From assembly GCF_000002985.6 (NCBI RefSeq), contig NC_003284.9, positions 17,112,001 to 17,176,000 of the forward strand: a stretch of 64,000 bases of DNA, read 5' to 3'. The notes under the pieces were generated by a model that was given only the letters and a program-made list of their open reading frames with translations, had not been told where the DNA came from and ran no database searches. The position numbers and the translations under genes were made by a program. Positions 19,485 through 30,925 of this stretch are shown here, piece by piece; position 1 is the first letter of the stretch, and each line of letters starts with the position of its first letter. This stretch comes from Caenorhabditis elegans. Taxonomy: Eukaryota > Nematoda > Chromadorea > Rhabditida > Rhabditidae.

Positions 19485-22400
19485 CTAATACTTCTGACAC
19501 GCTTGAGAAACATTATTCAAAAACGCTGCCATGAGTTGATGGTTTTCGATATGCCCCAAAGTTGATGGGGTTGGTGAATTGATTTGAGCAATGGCTCCTG
19601 GAGCAGCAGTGGGTAGAATGTTTGGATACGACATAATTAGAGGCATTGTGCTCCTCGAGATCATTGAAGGATTCGGTGTGATCACTGGTGGAATCATTGA
19701 TGGAACAGGTTGTGGTGTCTGAAAAATTGATATTAGTTATGGACAACATATTTGTTCAACTCACAAAGGAGAGTGGCATAGTTGGATGCTGATTCCAAAC
19801 AGGGAACCGTGACTGTTTAGCTTCCATGTTAGAGCCACGAAGTTGTGTGGGCAGTGGTCCATTGATCGTAAAATTTCCACGCTTGTATGACAAACCGTCC
19901 ACCCTATCAAAACAGGCTTCCCGTTTTAAAGTTGAGGCAGGAACGGTTCTTTGCTGCTCTATTGCTCTCAAAAACAAAGTGAGTGAATTGGCTGGAGCAA
20001 CGTCTCCCGGAGCAATAGTGTGTCGAGTATTTGGGAACGAAATTATTCCAGGCATTGAGCTCGTTGAAGGAATCGTAGGGATGAATGCTGGGATCGTTGG
20101 TGGAGTTGATTGTGTGGGCTGAAAAGATTATTTCAGTTAGGGTCAACATGTTTGTTCAACTCACTAAGGAGAGTGGCATCGCAGGATGTTGATTCCAAAC
20201 AGGGAACCGTGACTGTTTAGCTTCCATGTTAGAGCCACGGAATTGTGTGGGAATTGGTCCATTGCTCGTAAGATTTCCACGCTGATATGACAATCCGTTC
20301 ACCATTTCAAAAACGGCTTCCTGTTTCAAAGTGGAGGCAGAAACTGTTCTTTGCTGCTCCATTGCTCTCAAAGATGAAACGCGTGAATTGATTGGGGCAT
20401 TGTTTCCAGGAGAAATAGTGCCGTGGATATTTGGGAACGACATTATTCGAGGCACTAGGGTAGTTGAAGGAATTGTAGGGATGAATGATGGAATTGTTGA
20501 TGGAGTTGATTGTGTGGGCTGAAAAGACTATTTCAGTTATGGAAAACTTGCTTGTTAAACTAACAAATGAAGGTGCCATAGCTGGGTGTAAATTCCAACC
20601 AGGAAACAATAATGGTTTAGCTTCCATGGTGGAGCCATTTACATGTGATGACATTGGCACACTATTTGGAAGATTTCTACGCTTGCATGGCAATCCGTTC
20701 ATCCTATCAGAAACGGATCTCCGTTTTAAAGTTGAGGCAGGAATTTCTCTTTGGTGATCTATTGCTCTCAATGACGAAGTAAGTGAATTGATTGGAGCAA
20801 CGTTTCCCAAAGTAGCAATGTGTGGAATACTTGGGAACGACATTGTTGGAGGCACTGTGCTCGCCAAAGGAGTTGTAGAAATGAAAGCCGGTATTGTTGA
20901 TGGAGTTGATTGTGTGGGCTAAAAAAAGAGTTTTCCAAATCGATAGTTTTTTTTTTCAAAAAATTTACTATTGTGGAATCTGGTCGCAGAAGTTCATCAA
21001 TAGAGAATCCCGCACGCTTTCTGTTTGAAGAGTTGAAGGTATCATTTGTTCCTTTTTGATCTAGAGTTGAAGCTGGAACTGTTTGACGTGTCAGTGTGAT
21101 ATATGGAGACGGCAAGGCGGTAGGTGTTGCATGAGTAGTGAGAGCCTTCACATCCTCTACTTGAAGTTTTTCTTTGAACTCTGGCGAACAAGTTGTTAAC
21201 ATGTCCACACTTTGCGGTCGATCAATCGATGCATCCATCTCACTTGCGATAGTTGTTTTTCTGTTAGTTAAGAAGGAAAACGACAAGGAAGTGTCTTCAC
21301 AATCTAACTCGATTTCTGGAATATCTTCTGTCCAAGGAAAATCGGCACTTTTCAACAACGAAATCCAGGCAGCAGAAAGTAGACGTGGTATTTGTGAGTC
21401 GGGCGCGAAGTATACCACAATTCTTTTCATTTTTTCCTTGTCTGCATCTGCTGCGTGTTGAGAAAAGGTGATGAAAAGCAGGTGATGGATTGCTACGATT
21501 TTGTTCCAAATCTGAAAAAATAACACGCTTCTGTTGCAGTTTTATTTGAGGAATGTAAAAGTTTATCATTGTTTTGAAAATAAAATAAGGTAGAAAACCT
21601 AATCTTTTACCAAAAATTTGCTATAAAGTGTTGGGGTCAATTTTTGCGAAAACTTAGCAACATATGCTCTACATAGTTGTCCTAATTCATGTTTTAACTT
21701 ACATATTTCTTCCGTTCGTTGATGTACTCCTGAAGCTGTTCTCCTTGGACCATCATTGTATTAATGCTCTGCCAACATACCCAGCAATCACTTTTCAATT
21801 GCTCCCGTACAATTCTGCGATTCAACTCGAGCTTTGACGATGCATAACGGGTTTTTTCCTTTGAAGAATTCATATTGTCCTTTTGGCTTGTGAGCTTGTG
21901 ATATTGCTCGCGTAGTTTAAGCAGATTTTGGGCGTAAAAATTGGAAGGCTCTGTATGGTGGTCGACGAGCATGGCGGCTTGGCCTTTTTCTTGGAAACAT
22001 GCCAAAAAATCATCAACATGTGGAATTTCACAATGAATTTTGTGAGGCGCATCGATATTTGTGTACTTGGAACAAATGTCTTCACACTCTTTGATCATGG
22101 ATCTAATATTCACTTCCACTGTTTCCACGGACATCTCCTCGATAAATTGCTTGAATCTCCGTTCAATCGCTGTTATTTTGAAGAATAGTTTTTGGAAAGT
22201 GGCATATTCACGATTCCTTTCTCTATACTCTTTGCAGTCCTTCCTGTACCTCTTTTTGCGGTTTTCTTCGGACTCTGGCTCGGCTCTTTTATGACAAGAT
22301 CTATGTTTTACACGCTTTAACAAGCTCCTGCGGTCAAAGATAGATATGTCGATCTTTTTAACTTTTTCTGCCAAACCTTTCATATTCTGAAAATGATAGT

Positions 22401-22492
22401 TTGACAATTCAGAAGCTTAAAGAAAACAAACTAACCAATAAATGATAACTTTCATTGTCAGGTTCAGAATTTCTCACGGATAAGAGATCCAT
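19485..22492 (-). CDS. nematode-specific protein with triplicated exon (paralog B)
   Basis: Seven exons on the minus strand: 22492-22436, 22386-21703, 21511-20969, 20918-20565, 20518-20165, 20118-19765 and 19718-19485. All introns are GT/AG and phase 0. Total 2580 bases, 859 residues. A TTTCAG at about 22,526, some 33 bases before the ATG, may be a trans-splice site. Residues 20-247 are mostly helical and charged, with a Lys/Arg-rich stretch (SCHKRAEPESEE ... KKRYRKD), an EEMSVETVEV helix, and a conserved SDCWVCWQSINTMM followed by GEQLQEY at the exon end. Residues 248-428 continue helical, then become Ser/Thr/Pro-rich. Residues 429-782 are three copies of a 118-residue Pro/Ser/Thr-rich module that begins PTQSTP and ends near MPLSFV. 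The C-terminus reads LMAAFLNNVSQACQKY. I do not recognise the family. A nuclear or cytoplasmic scaffold is possible, but no function can be read from the sequence. Confidence 0.82.
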
Positions 22493-24283
22493 TTGCTATT
22501 CACTTTCCAAGTTTGAATATTAAAACTGAAATTCGTTTGTTGTGTTGGTCAACAATTTGAAGTAAAAAACAAAGAATTAATTATGCGGCAAGAACAATCG
22601 CACTTCAAAAAAAAACATTCGAATAGCATCATATCAAAATATTATAGAACAAGAGCCCAACAAAAAGTTTCAAAATGATTTGCAAGAACGGAAGCATATT
22701 CTCACTCACCGAACGCAGTTATAAAGACAATAAAATCACTGTCAAACGCGTGAAATGGCATGGACCATAGAATGCGCGAAACACCGCCGCTGTCAACAAC
22801 AACAGTCTTCTAGAATTGCAATGGGATAAGCGAGAGAGTGTGAGGAAACGGGAGGCGTAGCGCGCGATATTAAATTATTTTACCGCGGTGTGCGGAGGGC
22901 ACTGTCTTATGGACAGGGCGGAAAGGACGGCAACTGAAAATAAGAGGTAGGCAAAAAAGTTGACGGCAGTAATTTGGTCAAAGATCTCCTTTGTTGCTCA
23001 GGACAGGAGCTAAACCTCTTCCCAAAATAACTCCAAAATACTTTCAGATTTTACTGATCCGCACAAGCCATTAGAATCATAAAAAAAACAGTTTTAAGGT
23101 ATTTTTAAAGACCTCACACGCATGGCAAAACACACAGGAAATTTTCAGATTAAAATTAAACGAGATGAAACAAAAGTTCACATTTTTTGCAGTGAAGTGT
23201 TCTCCGTAAATCCTTCTCTTGTCTGATAAAAAATTTTAGTGTCCAGAGATATGAAATGATATTTTTCTAGATGCGTTTGTGAAAAAAAACCTGCCCAATT
23301 TAGTTTTGAGACACTTATGTTTAAAAGCTAATGTTTGCAAAAAGGCGTTGTTTCTGAAACTTTCCGATCCCGTGGAAATGAGCTTTACTGAACCGTCACT
23401 AACTGGAAAATGTAAAAAATACATTGGTGATTATTTCGTCCGATTAAACAGTTTGACCTATCTAAAATTAAATTTCACAAAGATAGGTAACTTCAAAGCC
23501 AACTTTATTCCGCAAAATATAGTTTTAATTCAAGAATAATTGTCTCGAAAGTAAATTGAGCAACATTTTATTTAAAATTCGGAATTTCCAATTGATAAGC
23601 GTTCAGAAAATGGATCACTCATTCTATATTTCTTTTCACAGCATACGGTATTCCCTATTGAGAGGAAAATAAAAAAACTTCCACTCCCTATAGAAGACTA
23701 ACAGGTTTTTGTGAAAAGTGAGAAAACACCGTTCATTAATCTGTAATTACGATGACCGTATAAAATTTATATTTTAAATTTCTTCAATGCGTTTTCATTT
23801 AAAATAGTATACGGTAAGCAAGTTTTCACTGCTAATTTTTGCACTACTCCATGTTCAAAAAGTCAGTTATTCCCCCATTCCACATGTTCTAGACTTGCTG
23901 GCAATTCTCCAAAAACCAAAGACGACTGTAGCATCAGAAATAGATAAAAGTGTTGAGGGGAATCACGCGTTTTTATAAACTGTGTCCTTAAGAACACTCC
24001 GTTGTTGAACTTTTTATTTGTGAAATTCAAATGTGAGTTAAGTGAAAACAGAACAGAATCAATAAAGTAGAAAACAAAGAAAACATAGAAAATTCAAATT
24101 TTCTGAGCCCGGTAATGTTGATAGTCAATATATGAATCGATTATTTAAATGAGTAAGTCCCTAGAAACAAATTGATTATAAAATTATCAGTTGACAGTCC
24201 TACAGTACCCTGAACTAATTGTGAAAGCATACGGTTTTTATTAAGATTGCGTTAGAACAATGAATGTTCATTTAATAATTTAA
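22493..24283. other. intergenic between the paralogs; promoter of paralog B
   Basis: 22,730-22,950 is GC-richer and holds the GCGCGAAAC, AAGCGAGAGAGTG and GCGCGCG words shared with 17,575-17,780, so it is the likely promoter of the downstream minus-strand gene. The rest is AT-rich. A plus-strand 86-codon ORF at 23,279-23,539 lies inside it but has no splice or start context. An AATAAA signal for the upstream paralog lies at 24,237-24,242 on the minus strand. Confidence 0.5.
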
Positions 24284-26107
24284 TTACTTCTGACATTTTT
24301 GAAAAGCGTGATTTAAAAATGCTGCCATTAGTTTTTGCTGCTCTAATGCTCTCAAAAATGATGGGGTGAGTGAATCGATTGGGGCAACGTCTCCCGGAGC
24401 AGCAGTGAGTAGAACATTTGGATACGGCATCATTGGAGGCATTGTGCTCGTCGAAGGAATCGTAGGGATGAATGGGGGAATCATTGATGGAATTGATTGT
24501 GGTGGCTGAAATATAGAAGTTTTTGAAATGGACGAACATTTTCTCAAAAAAAACTTACCATTGGAAGTGCTTGGTAATTCACCATTGGGTACATCATTTG
24601 TCTAGATGGCATAATTGTCTCAGTGCGCTCTGCTCGATTGGGTTCATCAATAGTTACACGTTTGCCGGTTGGACAGGCCAACAAGTCACCAAATTCTTTA
24701 CGTTTTAATGTCGAAGCTGGAACTGTTGGGAGTGTGAGTGTTCCGGATGGTGATGGCAGCGCCGGAGGAGTTTCTTGAGTCGTTGAGATCTTTCTATCTT
24801 GCACTTGAAGCTTCTCTCTAGGAGAAAGCGTTTGCTCTGGAGAAAGCGTTTGCGACATGTCCATACTTTGCGGTCGATCAATCGACATATCCATGTCACT
24901 TGCGATTGTTGTTTCGTTGTTAGATAAGAAGGTAGATGACGATGGAACTTCTTCATATTCGACTTTGATTTCTGGAATTTCTTCTGACCGTGGAGACTTG
25001 ACAACATTTGGCATTGGATTCCAGACAACAGATAGGTGCCCTGGTGTTCTCGAAACTGGAGCAAAATATTCCACAATTCTTTCCATTTTTTCCTTGTCTG
25101 CATATTCTGGATATTTACAGAACATGGTGAAAATCTGGTGGTAGACAGCTAAGATGTTGTTCCATATCTGAAAGTACAAATTTTTTAGAAAGTTCTACTC
25201 ATTCTAAAGATAACAACTCGTAAACAATAGTGTTCTTTGCACAGGAAAAACCTCGGTTTACGAACACCTAACAAGTTAGACTTACATCTTTCTTCAGCTC
25301 GTTGTTGTACTCCTGAAGTTGCTCTCCTTGGACCATCATTGTGTTAATGCTCTTCCAACATACCCAGCAGTCACTTTTCAACTGTTCCCTCACAATTCTC
25401 TGATTTAATCTGCTTTTTGACGACGCGTAATTGGTTTTGTCCTTTGAAGAATTCAAATTGTCCTTGTGGTCTGTGAGCTTGTGATATTGCTCGCGTAGTT
25501 TAAATAGATTTTCGGTGTACATATTCGGAGACTCTGGTCGATGCTCGAAAAGCATCGTTGCATGCGCTTTCTCGCGGAAAATTGCCAAAAAATCTTCAGC
25601 CTCGGGAATTCCAATATTAAATCTGTCGTTTGAATCCAAATTCGTGTACTTTGTTAGCATCTCTTGACAGTCTTTGATCATGGATTTAATCTTAACTTCC
25701 ACTGTTTCCACTGACATCTCCTCGGTCAATTGTTTGAACCTCCGCATAATGGCTGTGATTTCAGAAAACAGCTTTTGACACGTGACAATTTCATCACGAT
25801 TCCTCTTGGTATACTCCCTGGAGTTTTTGCTGCTCTCCTTTTTCCGGTGCTCTTCTGACACTGGTTCAGCTCTTTTGTGACAAGATCTTTGCTTTCTTGG
25901 GTTGAAAAGTCTTGTGCGGTCGAAGGCGGAAATGTCAATTTCTTTAACTTTATTAGTTAATTTTTTAATGTCCTGAAAAAATTTAGATATACTTAAGTAC
26001 ACTTGTAAAAAAGAACAACTAACCATGTTATGGTAACTATCACCTTCGGAATCTGAGCTTCTGACGGATAAGGCGGAACCTGAGTTTTCGCGTTTTAGGG
26101 AGCGCAT
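24284..26107 (-). CDS. nematode-specific protein (paralog A)
   Basis: Four exons on the minus strand: 26107-26024, 25972-25286, 25167-24559 and 24505-24284. All introns are phase 0. Total 1602 bases, 533 residues. The ATG is three bases after TTTTCAG at about 26,111-26,116, the usual position of a spliced-leader acceptor. Exons 1-3 align with exons 1-3 of the 19485-22492 gene: RSCHKRAEPVSEE, EEMSVETVEV, SDCWVCWKSINTMM, then IWNNILAVYH ... VEYFAP and SIDRPQSMDM. The last exon (PPQSIPSMIPPFIPTIPST ... LRALEQQ, then LMAAFLNHAFQKCQK) corresponds to the start of paralog B's repeated module plus the end of B's final exon. A therefore shows the ancestral, unamplified arrangement. Same orientation and 1.8 kb apart, so a tandem duplication. 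Function unknown. Confidence 0.85.
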
Positions 26108-26480
26108 TCTCTGAAAATTGAAATTTAGAATCACTAAGTCACTACGAAGAGAGTAAGAGAAATTGTCAAAAAAAAAGTGGAGAAGAAACGTCAAGAAATC
26201 TAAGGTCAGCAATGGGATAAAATGTGATAAGATTGCCTATATAAATACAATTATTTTATCAATCAATTCGGGGTGTTGTCTCGACCGAACACAACATGAC
26301 AAATCGGATGAAAGTGATGACGTGACGGTCTGACAAATGTCATTTCGCAATTTGGGGAATTGTCATTGTCACATGCGTAACGGTCAGTTGGTGAATCAGT
26401 CAACGCCCACGCTGAGAGAGTGACAGTCACAAGTCGAAAACAAAGAGATAGAGAGAAGATAATGGAAACTTGTTTTATTG
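26108..26480 (-). promoter_or_regulatory. upstream region of paralog A
   Basis: Contains CCTATATAAATACAA near 26,235 and a cluster of TGAC/GTCA words (ATGACGTGACGGTCTGACAAATGTCA) at about 26,310-26,345. A GCGTAACGG and a CTGAGAGAGTGACAGTC stretch are shared loosely with the paralog B promoter. The TGACG-type words could be bZIP sites. No experimental support. Confidence 0.4.
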
Positions 26481-29039
26481 ATCTGATTGATAATTGTGAT
26501 TGGGGAAATTTTACTGTTTAATTTTTAAGTGACGTTTGAAAATGTTGTTTTAGTATTTTTTTCAACTTTATTTTTTCGAGACTTCTGTTTTTTATTTTGA
26601 GCTCAAAAGGTAATTTTTTTTAGCGAATTGATTTTGAACTATTAAAACTTGGCTCTTTCACGTTACTTTAGTATACATACTGTCATAGGAAATTTTAACT
26701 TCGTAAGAAAACAGTTTTTAGTTTTCTGAAAAAATGTAAATTGCTCATTTTTGGTTTTTTTTTGAAATTCAAAACAAACTACTATCATATGTCACAACTA
26801 CTTATTAAAAATTGATTTCTCAAATTATTTGTAACCAAATTGATCAATGTTAATATATTGACTAATAGTAAACTTCAAGAAAAAACTAGCCTCTTAGTTA
26901 GAACAAAAAAATATTTTGAAAAATTAGGAAAACTAACTCCATTTGACGTTGACGTTTAAGACAACTAGAAAAAAACAAGCAAAACAAGCAAAACACCAAA
27001 ACAAAAGTGACAACAAAAACCGATAAAACTGTTGCAATGTAAGCGTTGTATTGCAAGGAAAGAGAGAGTATGTAGGTCAACGCGTCATAAAATCAGCAGT
27101 GTTCGCATCAAATTCTTGCACACGGGAAGAATAGGAGGTCAGTTATGGTTTCTTTTGTGGTTCTTGTAACATTTACATATACAAGACAGACAAAAAAAAA
27201 GTGAAAGTTCTTTGCGGCATTGAGTCTTTCTAAAAGTTCATGGGACTTTCCCTTTGTCTCAATAACGACTGTGCCGACAGCTCAAACTTGGGCATGGAAA
27301 ATACTAAAATGTTAAATTGAGAAACGTAATGGGTGGTGGTGTTGGAGTTACGAACTATATTAGTTGAATGTTTGCCAACTGGGTGATAAGAAGAAAAAAA
27401 AAGATAAGATGAGCCTATAGTGAGGCATTGAAAGACATTTATTAAATTAGCAACGAACAATGAACATTCCAGAGAAAAAACGCTTCTGTAAATGGGCGGG
27501 ACACTTTCTGGGAAAGGTACCAAATTGGAAAAAGGCGGATCGATTGCTCCGCATGCGGTAGTTTCCCAAACAGGTGAGCAATGATCATGTGACGTTAATG
27601 TCACGCAAATGGTGTCGAAATTTCTAGACTGCCGTTATGTACGGTGTGCCAGATAAATTTTTTTAACACCACAAGTGCAAAAGTCCAATTGTACTTTAAT
27701 CATTGCAATACTACTACACTTTATTTTATTTGAAGTGCAGGTAGATTGTGTTACGTTAACAGAGGAAATTCAAAAACTAGCACCTGTTCAAAATTAGTTC
27801 CCAGTTGAAAATTACTGTATTTTTCCGTTAGGACTGTTTGAAATTTTATGCAAACTTGCGAAAAAGTGTGAGTTTTTCAAATTCTCAATAAAACAGGGAA
27901 CTTTAAAGAATTCTAATGTTGGAAAAGGGTCACTAATAAAGATTGTCAGACTAATTCTAGCCATGTAATATTACTGAAGTACTATGTATAGCTCATCTAG
28001 ACGTTGAGACTAAACCATAAACTGACAATATTTTTGTTCACTTTTCTAGATCCGTTTATCCAAATTAATAGAAAAAAGTCGAGTTACAAAGTTATTGTTT
28101 TGATATACTGATAATTTTGTAAAAAGTCTCACAGTACCTCTATAGTACCACTTCCTCAATATTTTTTGAAATTCAGTTGAATTGACATTTGGAGTAACCG
28201 TATTAGCCAAAAAAAACATTGACTACTACTCTTGTTACAGTTGGCCTAAGGACCTTACTGTAACGTTGCCAACCGAAGCTGAACAACTGCGCTCATTCAA
28301 AAATATCACTGCAGTAAAACTGACTGACATCAATTAGAAAGTTTCGAATAAAAAGTACAACATTATCTGTAAATTTTTTGAGTCATTGGGAGTCACACCT
28401 AGGTTTAGGAGTTCTGGACATATTCTATAAGCTTACTCATTAGGCAAAGAGTCGCCCTTTAAATTATCAAAACGTGGAAATCATGCTGGTATAAAAACTA
28501 ACATATGATATTCATGTGGACACTATTTATAAGCATGTGTTTTGAAATATCACATCAAAACTTCTAGAATTTTCTACGGCGTACTGTTTCATAGTAAGCA
28601 ATTAGGTACTTGTTTACATCATATCAGGAAATTCAACAAACACGTTTACGCAGTACGGTAAATTAATGAGTTTTGATAAACTTTCTTTTCGAATTCGCAT
28701 TACCATCTTTGCTGCACACACTGTTGACCGATCAGACAACAGCTAAGAAATTTTTGCAAAAATTATCATCTATTTAGAGTCAGCAAATTTTAAATTTCTT
28801 GGAAATCTCCGAAATGGCCACACCACGTTGTTATCAGTACATATGAAATTTTTATCGGAGTGCTTGATAGACATTAGAAAAATTTTACTTTTTGTATGAA
28901 AAAAGAAATCAAACTGGTATTTCGTAGTTTCGAAAAAAAAAAACAAATTTCAACAAAACGAACCGAGCAGCTATACAGTTTTGATTCATGAATATTTATA
29001 TGGGAGATTTGGAGAATTCGGTTTTTGAATGCATTTTTT
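26481..29039. other. intergenic, one possible orphan exon
   Basis: AT-rich. A minus-strand block at 27,080-26,928 encodes a hydrophobic segment (MTYILSLSLQYNA, then VVTFVLVFCLFCLFF) ending before a GTTAGT donor. It could be a signal-anchor first exon, but I find no second exon. A 124-codon minus ORF at 27,230-27,604 spans GC-rich promoter-like sequence and is probably not coding. Confidence 0.35.
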
Positions 29040-29233
29040 TTGGATACAACGTGGAATTTGAACAGAGTTGCAAAGAAGAAAAAAAGATGGTCTGGAAATT
29101 ACAATAATTATTTTTAAAAGCACACTTGAAAGCAAAGTCGGAAAATAACTGGAACGCTTTTTGAAACTTTTTGTAATCACGTTTGGCGAATCACCATATA
29201 TTTTTGTCAGTCCGCCCAGAAGTATATTTGTCA

Positions 29234-29252
29234 CCCCCCCCCCCCCCCCCCC
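29234..29252 (-). repeat. 19-base C tract (G tract on minus strand)
   Basis: Uninterrupted C run within duplication copy 1, flanked by TTTGTCA and TTCGCC. The opposite strand is a G run able to form a quadruplex. Such tracts are known substrates for deletion in C. elegans lacking the DOG-1/FANCJ helicase. Confidence 0.95.
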
Positions 29253-29604
29253 TTCGCCAGAAACCTCTTACAGTTTATTGGGAAACTTATAGTGATGAAA
29301 TTTCCTATTAAAAAATGATCTAGAAACAAAATCTTCTAGAGATTTTTAAAAAAAGCTATCAAAGAAAAAAAAGGGAGTTTATATACATTGGTAGATTCTT
29401 TCAAAACTTTTTGGATACAACGTGGAATTTGAACAGAGTTGCAAAGAAGAAAAAAAGATGGTCTGGAAATTACAATAATTATTTTTAAAAGCACACTTGA
29501 AAGCAAAGTCGGAAAATAACTGGAACGCTTTTTGAAACTTTTTGTAATCACGTTTGGCGAATCACCATATATTTTTGTCAGTCCGCCCAGAAGTATATTT
29601 GTCA

Positions 29605-29624
29605 CCCCCCCCCCCCCCCCCCCC
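29605..29624 (-). repeat. 20-base C tract (G tract on minus strand)
   Basis: The same tract in duplication copy 2, one base longer than in copy 1. Confidence 0.95.
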
Positions 29625-29782
29625 TTCGCCAGAAACCTCTTACAGTTTATTGGGAAACTTATAGTGATGAAATTTTCTATTAAAAAATGATCTAGAAACA
29701 AAATCTTCTAGAGATTTTTAAAAAAAGCTATCAAAGAAAAAAAAGGGAGTTTATATACATTGGTAGATTCTTTCAAAACTTT

Positions 29783-30804
29783 GTATGAACAGTTTCGAAC
29801 TCTTCACATATCTTGCAAACAGCTGTAGTAATTATTTCAGCCAACGTATTCCCTGTGCTTTGCTAGTAAGTCTGAAATGTACCGTCTTCAAATTAAAAAT
29901 GTAATTTTTGTCGGCTCCTTATTGAAACACAAAATTGTATTCACTGCAAATAAACTTAAGGTAGAAAACTAAATAAATAATTGAAAAATACGTAGGAAAT
30001 GTTAAACTTTTCAAGAGTAAAAAAAACATGTTGAACATTTTCAGTTATCAACCGCTATATCTTTTGGCACGCAGCCTATTACATGGCCTACAGCTATAAA
30101 TGCTGCATTAATACTAAAATGAGGGATGCCTGTATGAAAAACTACAATTCAGCAAAACTGATGTGAACTGTGAAAAAGCAATAAGAAACATTTAGAAAAA
30201 TTGGATTCAAATGAAAAAAATCAAGACTAATTTCAGTTTATTTTATATGCATTCACAATTGATAAGATACAGTAACCCTATTCTGAGGAAAAAAAAAGTG
30301 AATTTGCAGCTCATTTTCAAATTTTTTGATTGGCATGCACGAAAGATATGACTATTTTCAGTGTCTTGAAAGGTTGCCATGTGGAATTTCTCCGATTAAA
30401 TCTAATCAGAAAAAATTCAAACAGGAAGAAACCTTCCTTTCTTTTAAGCACGTGCATAATTTCCATTCTCTCTGGAAACGTCTGTGAAACTTTAGCAATA
30501 ACTGACAATGTCTGAAAGAAAAAGGAAAATGCATCCTGTGGTCTTCCTAATTGTTAGGGTTTGTCTTGGCCAGTTGGTTTTGAACAACTCGTACAACATT
30601 CTTCGAGGAGTCATATGAAGGGTTAGGGATCTCTCGAGTATGACGAATCATTGGTTTTTTGTCTGGTAGTTTTTAAACAAGGTTTTTTGTAGGACTGATT
30701 TGATTTAAATGGAATATTTATTTTTGGACACAAATTTAGATGCAATGCTATTTTCTCAGATTTTCTGCCGGAAAATTTTTCTCAAAAAGTGACCAAATTT
30801 GAAT
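29783..30804. other. intergenic
   Basis: AT-rich non-coding sequence. A frame of about 60 codons is open on both strands at 30,317-30,515, with no gene support. Confidence 0.5.
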
Positions 30805-30925
30805 TACCGTATTTCCTCTATTAGTCTTGCAGCCTCTATTCGTCTTGCACCCCTATTAGTCTTGCACTCCTACGTGTCGATTGAAAATTAGTCTTGCATG
30901 CAAGACTAATAGAGGGAATATGGTA
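30805..30925. mobile_element. small terminal-inverted-repeat element (MITE)
   Basis: Ends TACCGTATTTCCTCTATTAG and its imperfect inverse CTAATAGAGGGAATATGGTA, continuing into GTCTTGCA/TGCAAGAC. The left part also carries two further CTATT(A/C)GTCTTGCA copies. Length 121 bp. The TACCGTATTT-type ends resemble dispersed palindromic repeats of C. elegans. It has no coding capacity. Confidence 0.7.

Larger units (their letters stand above)
29040..29782. repeat. recent 371-bp tandem duplication
   Basis: Copy 1 spans 29,040-29,410 and copy 2 spans 29,411-29,782. They are nearly identical: one visible C/T difference (AAATTTCC versus AAATTTTC) plus one extra base in the C tract. The near-identity points to a very recent event or an assembly duplication. 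A minus-strand peptide frame is open in both copies but has no start or splice context. Confidence 0.95.

Noticed and set aside
27230..27604. 124-codon minus ORF
   Set aside because: Lies in promoter-like sequence, with no splice or poly(A) context and no recognisable protein features.
28584..28591. CTGTTTCA, the upstream motif of C. elegans piRNA genes (also minus strand at about 1554-1561)
   Set aside because: Isolated octamers are expected by chance in a window of this size, and there is no cluster.
29336..29701. 121-codon minus ORF and its 82-codon twin at 28986-29234
   Set aside because: Both arise from the same duplicated segment and start in or near the poly-G tract; no splice sites or coding bias.
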